Shown: positions 42,001 to 56,700 of the stretch, one piece after another
Layout: every line of letters begins with the position of its first letter
How positions within the stretch are numbered: the stretch's first letter is position 1
Assembly (NCBI RefSeq): GCF_023856365.1
Contig: NC_064534.1
Coordinates: 12,358,536-12,422,535 of the forward strand
Direction: 5' to 3'
DNA from: Brienomyrus brachyistius
Taxonomy: Eukaryota > Chordata > Actinopteri > Osteoglossiformes > Mormyridae
Length of the DNA stretch: 64,000 bases
Notes under the pieces: model-generated
The model's input: only the letters and a program-made list of their open reading frames with translations
Told to the model about the DNA's origin: nothing
The model's database searches: none
Translations under genes and position numbers: made by a program

Positions 42001-45000
42001 CCACCGACATCGTCTTACCTTGTTTATCCACAATATCTCCTCTTTATGAAAGATGATGGGGTTGCTGAGCTGTGCCCTTCTTCGCAACCACTTCAGTGCT
42101 TATCGTTTCCATGATCTACCAAACTAGTAGCATGTGCTGTGCTATGCTAGCTGAATTTATACAGATGTCTAACTTTTGAGTGTCGCACTACACATCTTAC
42201 CTACTGCTTACCAAACTGCGGCCATGAGTGTAAACTTATGAATAGCACCAAAATGCCAGCATCCGGACAAACGTTTCACCCATTGCCAGAAGCCCTGGTC
42301 ATTTTTGCAGAAGCGCCATATAATGGCGAATACGTCTCAATGTGATATCGTGCAGCCCTACGCAGGACACAGTCTGACGATAGACGAATGTGGGCCTGTC
42401 CAGAAGAATCCGTGTTTGGTCGGGATATCATGGGTTATTTGATAACACAGGGCCAATTAAAGCAGGGATCCTCAAAAAAACGGTCCTGGGGCCGGAATCC
42501 AGCACAATTTCCAGTTTTCCCTGTTCAAACATATCTACTAATATATATAACATATCTACCTGATAATTAGCTAATTCGGATGTGTTCCATTAGGGAAATG
42601 TGCTGAATTGTGGCTCTCCAGGACCGGAATTGACTAATCCTGAATTATAACAGCATTTGAAGGTGTGTTTAATGATGGCTAAGTAGATGGTACACAATGC
42701 TGATATTTTCTTTACTGAATATACCGAATACTGAACTTTAACCTTTATGCTGAACTTTAAACTGCAGGCTCTATTTCTGGTATGTTTCTTCAGTTCCAAC
42801 AAAAAAGAGAGATATTGTCTTGATAGTTATACTAACTTCACAATGTAAGGAGCAGAAGATTCATTTCCACTTTTCACGCAATATACATATATGTCTGTGC
42901 ATATATTATATGACACGAGACCTTCCTCACCAGAATAGACTGCAGAGAATGTATTATATCCAGTATTGTGCGAGACCTCACCTCTTCAGCTAGGACAGGC
43001 TCGGAGGATCGACTGATGGCAGAAACATGCGGTTCGCCTATCGGCTCGTCGGGCTCGTTGTCAGTGTAGGCTCCGCCCTCATCGGCCGTGTCGTCGTAGT
43101 CACTGACAAGCCGGCTATCCATACTCAGATAGTCGGCACTCATGGCTGAGAGGTAGGACATGCGATCGTCATGGAGATCAAGATCCCCCTCTGTCAAGTC
43201 CAGCTAAAAGAGACACATGATGGATCTTTGTACAGAGAGGAACGAAACAAAAACAAAAACAAAAAGAACCAAGCTGTAGACCACCACCAACTGAAGAAGA
43301 TGTTCAACAAAGCATGCAAAGAAAACATGCACAAGAGAGGGATCGGAGGCTCTTCTTGGAGTGTGAAAATCTAAGATAATGATAGAAAGAATGAAGTAAC
43401 TAAAGGACATGCATTAAAAAAGTTGTTTTACCATTAGAAAATATGCATAACGTGAAGAATTAAAGAGGTGGAAAGACTGCCAGCCTTCATAAGGCTGAAT
43501 CGAGAAGCTGGGCTACGATGGGATGCTGGTTTTTAGCATGTGGCCCCCGCCTCCATTTACCTTCCCTTCGGACACCCAAACGGCCTGAGCCTGCTGCTCA
43601 CGTATGGAGTCCTTCACACTCCCGTACCACGCGTCATTGGTAGAGTTCAGATCGATCGTGGCTGAGGGGATCAGAAGAGGCGGCCAGAGGAACACAAACG
43701 ACATGTCAGATACAAGATAGGGAGCGAGCCAGCAGTACAAGCATAGGCTTCGGTAAGCTGCTTGTTTACCGATTGCAGACTCATCTTTGCTTTTGAACTG
43801 TAACAATTAAGTAGCGTTTTAACAGTGATAGTACTTGTTATTAATCTATTCCGTTTTGTCCAGAAGTTAATTCCTGTGAGTGCGACCTTTGTCACATCCA
43901 TGCAAAGCTTTGCTGCTCAGACTGACCAGTAAAGAGATGTGAGCAGGTCTTCCTCAGCTTGACCGCCTGGTCGTGCAGCTTCCGGGAGCTGCGGTTGGAG
44001 CCTGGGATGAGACGCTGCCGCATGCTCTTTACTCCCTGCTTGCTGTCGGGGTTGAAGAAGATGACGATGGGATACCACTGAGTGTAGTTGAGTGTGTCCA
44101 CAGCCTTTGGCGTCACATCCAGCAGAGCGTGCTTCTCCTGGGTGGTGGAGCGAGAAAGGGGGCGTGGGTGACAGCAGGTCAGCTGACCACCAAACGACCT
44201 GAATCTGCCTCTACATACTCGCGATGCCGACAGAGAGCGGTGTGACCCAAACCTGCTCAATAATCTGCCGGATGGTGTTAAGGCGCACCACGCCTGGGGA
44301 CTTTTCCGACCCCGCATCTTTGGGCTCTGTTTCTGAGGGAGAGATGTGAGACCGCCATGAATGGAGACTCACTACCCAAATAAGTGTGTAAATAGTGCAA
44401 ATGAGACTTAAAGTTGGGGGGAAAAAAATAATAAAATAAAAAATCAAAAACCCTGTCGGCTTCAGGACTGTGAGCTTCCCTGGACCACAGTCTTGTTGCT
44501 ACATGACTGCCCCAGCACAATGGTGTAGTACTTACTGGCAATCAGGAACTCATTAGGCAGATCTGAGGACAGCTTCTCAATAGCTGCATCGGCGATGGGT
44601 CCAAACAGCACCACAGGTCTCTTGAAACCAGCTGAGACAAAAAGAGCAAAGCAAGGTCACACTCCGGCATGTTTCCTGCTACATATATGTGCAGCATCCA
44701 GGACTGTAAGGCTTCAGTTAATCAACTACCAGTCGAGAAGTGGCTCCGTGTCCCCAACCCTTGTCCTCGTGGCAGCTTATCATTCTGGCCTAAGGACAAG
44801 TTACACTGCAGATGCTTCCAAATCAATAAATCTCATTAACGAGTCAATAAAACGCATCCTAATGTGCTTTGCACCACTGTGATCCTGAGACATGCTTGGG
44901 AGTGCAGATTTGTTTTCTTTTCTGCCTCTTCTCGTCGCTCCCCTGTTACTTTCCAAGCTCTCTGAAAAGCCTCTTTTTTTCCTGAGAGTCTGCAGCCACA

Positions 45001-47691
45001 GATGGCACCTGGGATCTCCAAAGGTCCAGATATAAGCAGTAAATCCCTGATAAATCCCTGCACCAAGTTTCAGTTGATGTAGGATGAGCACGATATCTCT
45101 ATAACATGGTTATACAACCCTGTCAGGTGCACCTCATATTTGACTGATATAATCTGGTCACTCTTGATTAAAAGGTCACCTGAAGTGTCCAATCCCTCAG
45201 AGGCCATTGTCTGTAAGGGGACATGCTTAATCTAGAGCACACTGTAACAGGCAAGGGAGTCAAGGAGACTAAAAGGACTTACCTTCCCGTAAGACCACCC
45301 TCTCATAGGCAGGGAACCGGGTGCCGATGGAGGTGGAGCCCATATCATCGCGGGTCTTCCGAAGGTCCTTTTTCCGAGCTGCCCTTTGGCCACGCAACCT
45401 CCAGAAATCAGCCCTGTCGTTTCCTGCCCCCTTCTGAGAGTTCTGAACACTGGCCATTTGATCAGCCCTGATGATGAAAGACAGAGACGTCAAAACATTT
45501 CCTGTGTGTAACTTTTATCGTATTATGTATGAGCTGGTGACTATATGCTGCTATCAACCTGGAGAGAGACCAAGCTCTGTTAGGGTACAGGCTCGTCAAG
45601 GGAAGGTAAACGAAGGACACACTCCAGCCTCATCCTCTGTCAGTCTAGTCCTTCCTCTGACATTTTCTCGTGTCTAAGCATCTAATACGTTACTTACAAG
45701 GGATTGGATGAAAGTAGCTGTAAAGACCTTTTATTCCTGCTGGGGGCCCTAACTCTCCTCCTGTTCTCTATCCCCTGCGGACTGGCGCAGGGAGGCGTGA
45801 GCCACTGACGAAGCTCTGCTGAAATTGATTTAACACCTAGCACATCACTCACAGCTGCTGGGCCTTACGCTAAGGGCCTTTCTCATTCTCACCGCGTACG
45901 GTGCGAGTTTAAAACCTCAGTGCCGCAAGCCGCATGTGGAAATGCTGGAAGCTCACAGTGTATCGGGGGGGCTGATGCAAGGCATTCTTCAATTGCGTCC
46001 TACAAGAGACTCTAAAGGTGAAGAAAAATGCCAAACATCCTGCAGCACAAAAGGACTGTGGTGCTAGTACAGGTAATATTAGTAGCCGTAGTAATAATGC
46101 GCAACCAATCCAACAAGAATAGCGGCATAACAGCATCAGCGTTACCTGCTTTTATTCGGAATGATGCCCTTCTCCAGAAGCCGGTTGTCTCGTCCGACTC
46201 GAATAGCCAGCCAGTTGCCCAGTTTTCCATCATACAGGGTGTCCACCACCTTAAAGATCTCTCCCCGTGAGAAGGACAGACCCTGTGGAGACTCCTTTTC
46301 ATACTCAAAGTGGGTCCTGATGAAGAACGAGTCCCCTCGGCCAGATGCCAGGATGTCCTTGTAAACTGGAACAAGGCAGAGAGACAAATGAGCCTATGGT
46401 TGGGTCACCTCCAGTAGGAGCACCTGCACCTCTCCAGCGTTAAATTACAGAAAGCTGGGCTGCACTAAATATAGGATGTAAAAATACATTTAACATCAAA
46501 CACAGAAAGAACTTCACTGTGATACTATATTTGAAAGGGTTAACTGGGCCAAAAAATGTACTTGGTGTACAGTCCTCCACAGATGGCTAGTGAACTAAAA
46601 ATGTATTTCATGAAAACATCATTAATACGATTATAATAGTACTTTCACCCTTTAACTAATGACTTATCCTATTAAGGTTTGTGGGAGGATCCTGGAGTCT
46701 ATTTCAGGCATCACAGGGCACAAGGTACAGCCTGGATGGGATACCAGTCCATTGCAGGGCACATGTGCACACACACGCAACTTAGATACACCAAAAAGCA
46801 CGTTAGTCTGTGAGAGGAAACTTGCATGACACGGGGAGAACATGTAAACTCAATACAGGGAGAAAAAAGGAGGGTTTCGAACCCGCAACCCTAGAGGTGT
46901 GGGATATCAGAGCTACCTACTGAGACACCGTGCCTCATGAGTGAATCTTAAATGTATTTTGTAAATGCATACAAAATCCTTTTTTAGAAGATATCCAAGC
47001 AATTATTGCAAGAAGAGGGATTGTTACTGCCACCTGCTGTTCACTTTTCTTTTTACGGAGATGAATGAGGCAGTAGTTCAGAAAAATCCATGCAGTCAGA
47101 AGTACTATACACGACTATTGTATTCTTAGTGTCAGTATTGTAACGTTGTACAAATTCTCAATGATATGTTGCTACAAACCTTTGTAAGTATCTCTGCTGT
47201 GACAATACAGTTTCCCATTATTTTTTTTAAATGGGGCTAAACTAGTATAATTTTCTACTTAGAACAATAACACAACCCCAAATAAGACTCTTCACCCCTC
47301 CCTACTTTATCATTCTGCTCTTAATTCCCCCCCCCCCCCCATACTCCCTGAAGCTCTGAGCCAGTCTGATATTTCCCCCCCTCTCAGCCTCCCTCTGGTA
47401 GGGAGGGGCAGTTAGCCGGCAGTCCCCTGGGGGGGCGCTGTACCGGGCAGGGGGACAAATAGCAGCAGCTACAGCCGAGGTCATTGCTACCCAGCCCACG
47501 TTCCTTCCGGTTGCACCCTGGCGGGACCCAGATACCAGAGTTGGTGGGATTCCAAGTTCAAAAGCATCTCCAAATGCTCAGCCCTCTCTCACCCACCTGC
47601 TTGCTTTACAGAATTTGACTTGCTAATGGATTACTGCTCCACAGATGAGCCCAGGCTCACACAGGCCCAGCAACACACACACAAACGCACA

Positions 47692-47726
<35 letters not shown>

Positions 47727-50700
47727 GCATGCATATCGCCTCAGCATCGTGTTAATGTCAAATCTGTACTGCAAAGTAGGGCACCTCGCTGGCAGTGCAA
47801 CACAGAAACTACCCGCATAATCAAAGGGACCTGGCACAGTGGTAATATGACTGTCCTCGGTCATGCTGTATTGCTGCTTGAGGCAGGATGGCGGTATTAT
47901 AGTATTACAGCCTTGGAGAAAAACACACAGAGAATCTTGTATCACTGTGGGCTGGATGAGCCTGGAAACCCAGCTTCCAGATCGCATCCTGTTTCGCCGC
48001 TGTCCTGGCATGCTGTCACGTTCCAGAGCTTGCTTTGCATATTCTAAAAATGCCCTTTTCCCTCATGCCAATCCTGCCAAGGGTGGGAAAGAGTTGTCCC
48101 GGCACCACGAAGAGCATAGGCCATGATGTCACCGGCTAAAACTGGTTCCTGCCAGTTCTTTTTCTAGTGCCGATGCTACCAGTTAAACTATGAAACAAAG
48201 ATGGCTGTGAGCATGTCGCTGTTAAAACACTCAGGCTGAACAACAAAAGTCTGGTCTGCAGTTCACTGATGTACACAATGAAGGACTCATCATTTTCATT
48301 ATGTGTCATTCTATAATTGCATTAGTTTTAATATTTTTTAAGCAACACATTTAGCTATTGTAGATATAGACTGATAAAATGAATGAGCCCTAATGAGCCC
48401 TTGCTGCGTCTTGCGGGGGGAGGGTTACTGCAAAAATACTTACAATGTGATGTGCATTCATGTGAAAGCGGCCATTGTCACACCCCTAGTTCTAGAACGT
48501 CTAATTCTCAACTATTAGTGCCATGCCACTGATGTAGACCTCTAATGACCACTGTAACCCCAAAGCCAGTAATTACGCGAATTGTGGTTAGAAAACAAAA
48601 TAGTTACTGTTGTGTTTTTTAAGGGACATGCTGAAAGTGTAGACAGTGGGTGTTTGATGGGAGTGGGGGGGGGTTGGCACACACCATCAGACTTGCTCTG
48701 TGCCAGTATGGTCATGGTGTCCCCTTTAGGTATCTCCAGCAAGAACAACACTGCTTCCTCTCGGACGAGGCCCCTGAAGTCGACATTGTTCACCTGGAGG
48801 GATGCAGAGGGATGCGATCAGCCAGAGTGCAGCTCCGCGTGACACCAGGCATCTGAATAGTCCAGTTACAGTGCAGATGGTGTGTCATTAAATCCCACTG
48901 CTAACACCAAACAGCAGCAGACTGGAGCACAAGATTTTCAGAAATCGGTACTTGTTTTTAATGGCTTATACTAAACTTTCTCAGATGTCTTAGGAGACTA
49001 ATTTTCTCAAGTTTGTAAAATGACAGCTGCGAAAAATGTAACAACAGCGATAATCAGAATTAGGGAACACAAGATATCACAGGATTTAAACCATGACCAT
49101 CTGATTGAAGGTTATGAGGCCACCTGTCCCCTCAAATGGCCCAAAACATTATTTTAAATTATTTGCCAAACATTTCAGTATAATGGGGTATATGTCTGCC
49201 TAGTAAGTATATAAGAAACTATGTATTACAGGACAATATGAGTATACAAGACAAAAATGCAAATGCCCACAGGAGTAATACGGCTGGATATGTGAATGAG
49301 ATTTTTTCACATTTTATGCCATCAATTTCCAAAACTTCCACAGGAAAAACTTGGAAATTTGGGATGTTGAAACCCTTGCAGACTATGATTAATTGCATTC
49401 ACCACATGGGCATATGCTGGTATCCTGAGTGATAAAGAATGATGTAAATATAGCCGAAAGACACAGGCACCTTCATAATTTGGTCCCCGGTTTGGAGCCC
49501 CTCTTCCTCGGCAGGGCTGCCCTCCTGAACTCCTGCTATGAAGATACCCACATCGTTGCCCCCAGCCAGGCGCAGACCGACACTTTCCCCCTTCTGGAAG
49601 CTCACCATCACAGTGTTGCTCCTAAGAAATGAAACAAGCACAAGTTGGGGCTGCTCTCTGACAGCTAGCCATGTACCACTTGGCTTCACCACATGGTGGC
49701 GCTTAACTAAAAACACCACCAAAGCTAAATCAACTGCAATTGCACTGACTTGTGAGAGACATTAGTGAAATACGTGTCATATGGAAGCCTGAAAGCTATC
49801 AGGGATATCTTTGAATCAAAAGCAAAATATCTTTGAATATTAAGATAATCCAGCTACTAATGAAATTTAAGTACGTTATTAAAAGTATATTACAATAACG
49901 ATGAAACTAATTGTATTCAACCAAGAAAGGAAATGACATTAATTTAATTAAAATAAGCGCATTACTGAATTAAGCTTTTAACATCCTGTACAATAAACAC
50001 TAATTTGATAACACGACAGTTTGTTTCACAATATTGTTTTGCACAACAAAGTTTCATGGCAATAGCGCTGAGCACCGCTGTCAGTCTCATCTCTCTGATC
50101 TCGCTTTCTGTGCTTGGTCATATGTTACAGTGCGATCCAGTTGTCATGTAAACAAATGCTTTGTACAGCTCGGTTCATAAAAGTTCTGTGCAACTTTCAG
50201 TAATTTTACTTTTAGGTTAGAATATTATAGCATTAAGCATAGAGCATCTCCTAAAAGTGCATTTTAAAGCTACTTACCCATAAGTGGCCTCGTCCTCCGG
50301 GCTGGGCCTCAGCAGAATTTTTGGAGTTGCATTAACGACAGCTAAAATACACCATTAAGATTATTAAGAACACAACTGATAAAAATAATGTTATATAATT
50401 ACGAATAACAATACTAATGTCTTGGTCTAACATGTTTTCTTCACAGATTAGATCTATTGCAATAGCTAGTTTCCGAAATTTGCCAAGCACCATTTATAAA
50501 GCCTTTATAAACATATGGATGGTTCGAGGCGGATGGATACCAGGCGGATGGATACCAGGCGGATGGATACCAGGCGGATGGATACCCGGCGGATCCTCCG
50601 TTCGCGGCTCCTCTGCATGCTCCTGCTGGGGTTGGTTGTCCTCGGACCCCCGGAAAGAGGATGGCATGCTACCCGCCCTGCCCTGTTTGCTCTGGGGCTC

Positions 50701-53700
50701 ATCCCTGCACACAAAAGTGAAAGGGGGAATGGAAAAAAACATGCAGTTCCCAGGAAGATGGGGGCAATATGGCCGGAACATCATATCACAGTATACTATC
50801 TGAATTTGTAACAATACTGGACGCATATTACATTTTAAAATCAAAATCTGCTCTATTAACACAGACTGATTTTGGTTCCACTTTACAATAAGGTTACCTT
50901 TTGTCACTTACAAATGGTAGTAACTCATTAATAAGAAGAAATCTGGTATAACTTGCTTATCATTGTCTAGTTATGATTTATAAAGTGTTACAAACCTAAT
51001 TAATAACCTGCTTTTAAACCATTTATAATCCCTTTATACGGGTAGCCTTATTGTAAAGTGACACCCTTATTTTTTAATTTCTGAAAATTATTAATACTAT
51101 CCACACATCACCTGGTCTGATCACGGGTTTCACAGAGGTGAGTGACTTTTCCCTACTCTACACTCCACTCTACCAAATCAAGATGTTTTAGCACTACGGG
51201 TGGAAAAGCCAAGCATGGGCATTCATTTACTGCTATCACACTCATGAAGGGCCACTTACAACCGACTTGGAGAGGCACAGTTGGGTTGTGTATCCTATGA
51301 TTTTATACCACAGTGCTGAATTCTCGAATCTGATTGGTCAGAAGGGTGATGTGATTGATTGTCTATAACCGTACATGTAGTGTCAGGTGAATCACAGTAA
51401 TAAATCTGTGCATCATTACAAACTTTAATTCAAACTAACATTACATAAAATTCCAGATGAACACAAATTTTAAATAAAGGAAACTAAAAATTAAAAATGT
51501 TTAATCATTGGAAAAAGACAGGAGGTCTACTAATGTGTTTTTGACATTTGAAAATAATGTCTATGTACAAACATGTACATCAGATTTGTAGTTACAATGG
51601 TAAAGGCGGGTTAATGCGCAGCCTGCTGTTCTTTAACCTTTACATATTGTCTTAATAGATACTTTGCCAAAACAGCATGCAGCTCTGGTGGTATTTTAAG
51701 TGCTTTTCTCAATAGCAGCAGGGAGAATACAGACCAAAATGTCACAGCCTTTCCCACTATGTGACTATGCCATGCAGGTGACCAAAAACCCAGCAAGACA
51801 AAATGGAGGGTGGTTATGGGAAATGGCAGACTACAGGAATATTCTGGCCTGTTACCCGGGCTTCTCACGTATCCTCTCGTTTGACGAATGCGACGAGAGG
51901 TCCGAATGACGGGAGCGTCTATCATCCTGCGGGGAGTAGGAGCGATACGACTCGATCTCAGAGATGTCTGCAAAAAGGGGAGAGATGGATACATTAAACC
52001 GCAGCTTTTCTGTTCCCACTTTGCACCCAGCAGAAAACCCTCCACACTCCCTCCACAAGCCCCAAGAAGCACCAGCAGAAGTCCTCGCATACCACAGTAA
52101 AGCAAAGTTAGATACATTTCTGCCTCGTTATAATATCTGAAAATTAAAAATATATATATACACACACACCGCTGCCTCCTTCAGCTCAAGAGTTGCATTT
52201 AAATTTGATATCTTGATATCTTTCTAGCAGTGACATGTGCGCATTAAATATTTATATTATTCCATAATATAATTCCATAATACAGCATTTCTGGCTTTAT
52301 GACTTTTGTATGGGCAATTCAGGCAAAGCGTATGTGCGAAATCTACATTCTCCAGCATGAATGATATAAAAACCAAACAGAAGAGGCAGTGCCCAGCATG
52401 TCATTATAAAGAGGCAGAGTACAGCATATGCATCGTAAGAACAACCTCAGAAGACCAAAGAACCCTAACCAGTCTTTACAGGACCCAGGTGTGAGACTTC
52501 GGCAAAGAGCAGCTTGAATTGTCCTGGTAAACAATGTCACAAAATAAACAAATTACACGCTTCTGCTGTTCCCCTCAGGATAAATGTCACATTTTAAGTC
52601 CACAAACTTTTTATTTTGGCCCATGTTTCCCCAGGACAATTCAGAAAATCATAGTTAATTTACACAATGAATTAATACACAATTAGACAGCAGGACGACA
52701 TTATTAGGGCCGTTAAGAGTTTAAAGATGAGGGTCGGACCAAAAAGCAGGCTATCGTTACCAGCGTTTAATGAGAGCAGTATTAGGCCATGTGGTACCCA
52801 CACTGCTCGCTCTCAGCCTGAAGAGAGAATATAACACAGGGTGCATTTTCTAAGAAGACGACGTCTGGTTTCCAAGAAAAGATGCGGCTAGATTTTCATT
52901 TAAGGGTTTAAAAATGGCACAGATGTGGGGGACATATGCAAAGAACTACGGTTTTGAACTGATTTTTCTTTTTTTTCCACATTTGGTGTAGGCTTTCAAC
53001 CGAAGTGCATTCATCCGAAGATTCGCAAAGAAAGTAAAATCTCATATTTAAGAATTGCAGGAGGCCAGCGAAGCCCAGCTGTGAGATATGGGCCAGCTCC
53101 CACAGAACGTGGAGACAAATTACAGTTTACATAAGGCTGGAAAAAGTACAATTACAGTTTACTTCCTGTGGGGGGGAGGGGGAGTCAAAGAAAATCAAGG
53201 GGAACAGACCCGGAAGTCTGTTAGATCAAACAAAAATGAGTGAGATCACAGTGCAGAAAAAGCTGGCATTGTAAACAGCTGGACTGAAGGCCAGTGACCA
53301 CACTGGGGGCTTCCAAAGTGTGCCAAAACAGGTCAGCCAGACCGACCATAAGGCTGGGGGGGCAGCGTCCTTGACCCCCCATCAGCCAATCACACACAAG
53401 TATAAAAAAAAAAAATTAAAAATTTGGGGACGTTGTTTTATAGTAACCATCACAGCAAAAGATAATAGCTTCTAGTTACTGTTACGATCCATGTTCAGAA
53501 AAAAGACAGATGTTCAAAAAGGTGCACAACATTGTAGGATGATTCCAGGAAGCTCACCCTATTTACAAAGAGACTTTAAAAACTGCCAAAACCAGACAGG
53601 CACATTTGCAGCTATAACATGAACACTGTGGCAAGAGAGTGAGAATCAATTTATGCGAGATCAAAAGTAATGGAGAATACAGCTTAAGGTTCTCCACAAA

Positions 53701-56700
53701 CAGATAATAATTTAAACTTAATAATGCATTATTATTATTAATACTAAAAAGATACTGCAGAACTAAGAATGTGAGCTCCAAGTCTGCAAGTTAAGAAAAA
53801 GCTCACGTCCAGAATGACACAGCCAAATACGGCATTAACTAAAATAAATCACACCATACAAAATAGAGCATAAAATATTTTTATTGATATTGGAAATACG
53901 AAAAAGTTAGCAAAAGATAAATGCAAAAGCTTTACAATTCTGTCAAGGCACAGTCATTTTACAGATAAATGGCAACAAAAAGGTGAGTCTCGGTGTCCAT
54001 CTGTTAAAAGTATGATACTTTATCTGTAAAAAGAAAGACACAAAATAGATTTTTTTGTAAAATCAAAATCCTCGGTCAAGGGAACTTCCTGGAATGAAAT
54101 GCAATGAAAGGAAAATAAAAGCATGGAAGATCTCATAACCGAGTACAGAACACAAAACGACAAAAAAGAATCAGCCGGATTATTTCAATCTACAGGATGA
54201 CACAGAAGCTACCAGAAATGCGAGACAGCGTGCCATGTAACCCGGCCTGTATTTTTAAACCACTTAAACTCTTAGAATGCCCAAAGGTTATTCTTAGATT
54301 CAGTGGGGCTCTGGCAATTTATTACCAGCAGGAAAAATTCTACCATACTACACAGAATATACGTCGCTGAATGCGAGGGATTTTTAAAAGAAATGGCAAA
54401 CATACTTTTAATGTTAAAATAATTCAAAGTGATGCACTATGGCCGTTAAACTGCTAACCTGAGTAAAACAAATCATAAAATAAATGGTGTTGCCTTTAAA
54501 ACCGATCATTAATCCATTGGTATGAGACCTCTGGCCGAGGTAATGGACCATGTTTAAGAGTTGACACCTAGACCTTGATTACTGCACTCTGGTCAACAGG
54601 AGTGACCCCCTTTGATCAGGAATAATGTTGTACACTGTAACTCGGATGGGCGCAGCCACGACGGACCACAGCTCTGCACCTGCATTCCCCGGTCAAGCGC
54701 GCAATCCGCTGTTCTGTAGCACGAGCCTCTCTTCCAGGATCTCGCTCTTTGAGGAGCACTGGTAGCACAGAGATGCTCTCACTCCGTTTCTGTACTCACC
54801 ATCAGGCTCCGAGTCGCTGTCTGCCAGAGCGGGGATGCGGATCAGGATCTGCCTCCGGTCCCGCTGGACCACCAGCTGCAGCTTTCCCCGGGATTTCTCA
54901 ATTAGCTTCCCGGCATCGGCCAGGGACAGGTTCTCCGTGACCGTCCCGTTAATCTACAGGGGAGGTGGAGGGAACTGGCATGAATGGAAAGGTATCGGGG
55001 AACATGGCGACACCCAGGCAGAGCCTTGTGTCACGTAGAAAACGCAAACGAGACGCAAAAGCGGGTGCCGTGTAACCGAAGGTAACCCCAGAGAAGACTA
55101 CTGACATGGTCTGGCCATCATTCAAACCTGGGCAGCATGGCACATCACACCTGTCAGCCAATGTGTATCAGTGGGACACAGATTCAGGCACGCAAACGAT
55201 TTAGGACATTAAGACACAGATCTCGGGCCCATGAAATGATTATTAAGCTGTTGTAAATATTAGCAAAATAACTTCTTCCAAGACATGTTCCAGGAAGCAA
55301 GACTTTGCATCAGTAGCATTAGGCAAATATATAAAGGATGTAGATTTTTTTGCTGGTAGTACCTGGATATATCAGAATGCATCCTTACAGAGGGAGAAGG
55401 ACCAAGAACCAGCAGCGCAACCTCATGCAGACAAGATCCGTGCCCAGAGTGTCATTTATCCTGCTACACTGGACATCAAACTCATGAGCCCAACAAGATC
55501 CTAACAGCCCAACAGTGAACCAGTCTATGGTGTTATGTAGGTACCTGCACTTTTACGATTATTTTTTTGAGCAATGTCAATATTTTTCTGCTTTGTCATC
55601 AATCAAAGTCATTTTGGTGACACATTACTTGAGGGGGCACAAATAATGTAGTAGTACACTCTTACTTAATGTGTAAATTAACCAGAAACTAAATATTAGT
55701 TACATACTGATCCTATGTCCGTTCGTCATTAATCAGGCAGAACAGTTTATGTATTTTGTACATTTACTAAATTTGTACTTGAGTAGTACCTGAGTTAGCA
55801 AGATACTTGTGCCCCTTTAAGTAAAGTGCTACCACAATTTTTTAAATAAACACTGGGTTATACTGAACATTACAGGGTTTTAATTTATTTACGAAGTTTA
55901 CACCTTCAAATTAACAGGCTTTCAGGGATAAAGAATCAGATGCCACTGTGAGAATGTGTGAGAGTGTATACATATGCCCACAAAGCTACGCCCATTTATG
56001 CGTTGGTGCTGGAAGTCACAGTAAGGCTCTGGGTACCTTGAGAATAATGTCCCCTTCCCGCAGGGTCCCATCCTTGGCTGCCAGACCAGTGCTGGTCATC
56101 TCTTTGATGAAGATCTGACTGCCCAGGCGAAGGCCGTACTCTGGAACCAGACACCAGACGGTAAAGACACAGGGACTGGTCAAGCAGGAGGAACCACCAA
56201 CACCCAGAAACAGACGCCACCTCAAGGAAGGTCAGAGGTAACATCACTGCCCACAAGCCGCTGGGATGCAGCCTCCATCCCTTGAGCTCTAGGCCCAGGA
56301 TCTCCATAAAAACATCACATCATGCACCTCCCCCAGTCACATGCTGTTATCACATTGTTTGCCTGCATAGATTTATAATTGCATTGCGAGTACGGAATAA
56401 ACAGCAAAGCCAGTCACTCACTGCAAGAAGAACTCGCAAGTAAGGGGTGAGTCAGGCATAAACACGAGAATATTCCAGTGAACCTTGCGATCAAAAAAAA
56501 TAAAACAAGACAGCACCACAGCAGTCTTTCACTTTGGTACAATTTAATTCAGTAAAGAAATAAGACTGGCCCTGTTGATTTAGGTAGAATTTCACAGGAA
56601 AAAAGAACAGGACCCAAGCGTGGCTGAGCTGTCATAAATAAATAAAGTGCTATATAATTAACTCGCGCTTCTGTAATACTGGTGAGATCTTACATGCCAC

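Larger units (their letters stand above)
41656..42981 (-). other. TJP2 intron containing two foldback elements
   Basis: Mostly occupied by a hAT element (41744-42360) and a smaller foldback (42463-42642). The remainder is unique. Confidence 0.65.
46366..48684 (-). other. TJP2 intron, 2.3 kb
   Basis: Contains a diverged SINE (46668-46934), a G/C-rich tract with C12 (47329-47340), and an AC microsatellite (47692-47725). No exon. Confidence 0.55.
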
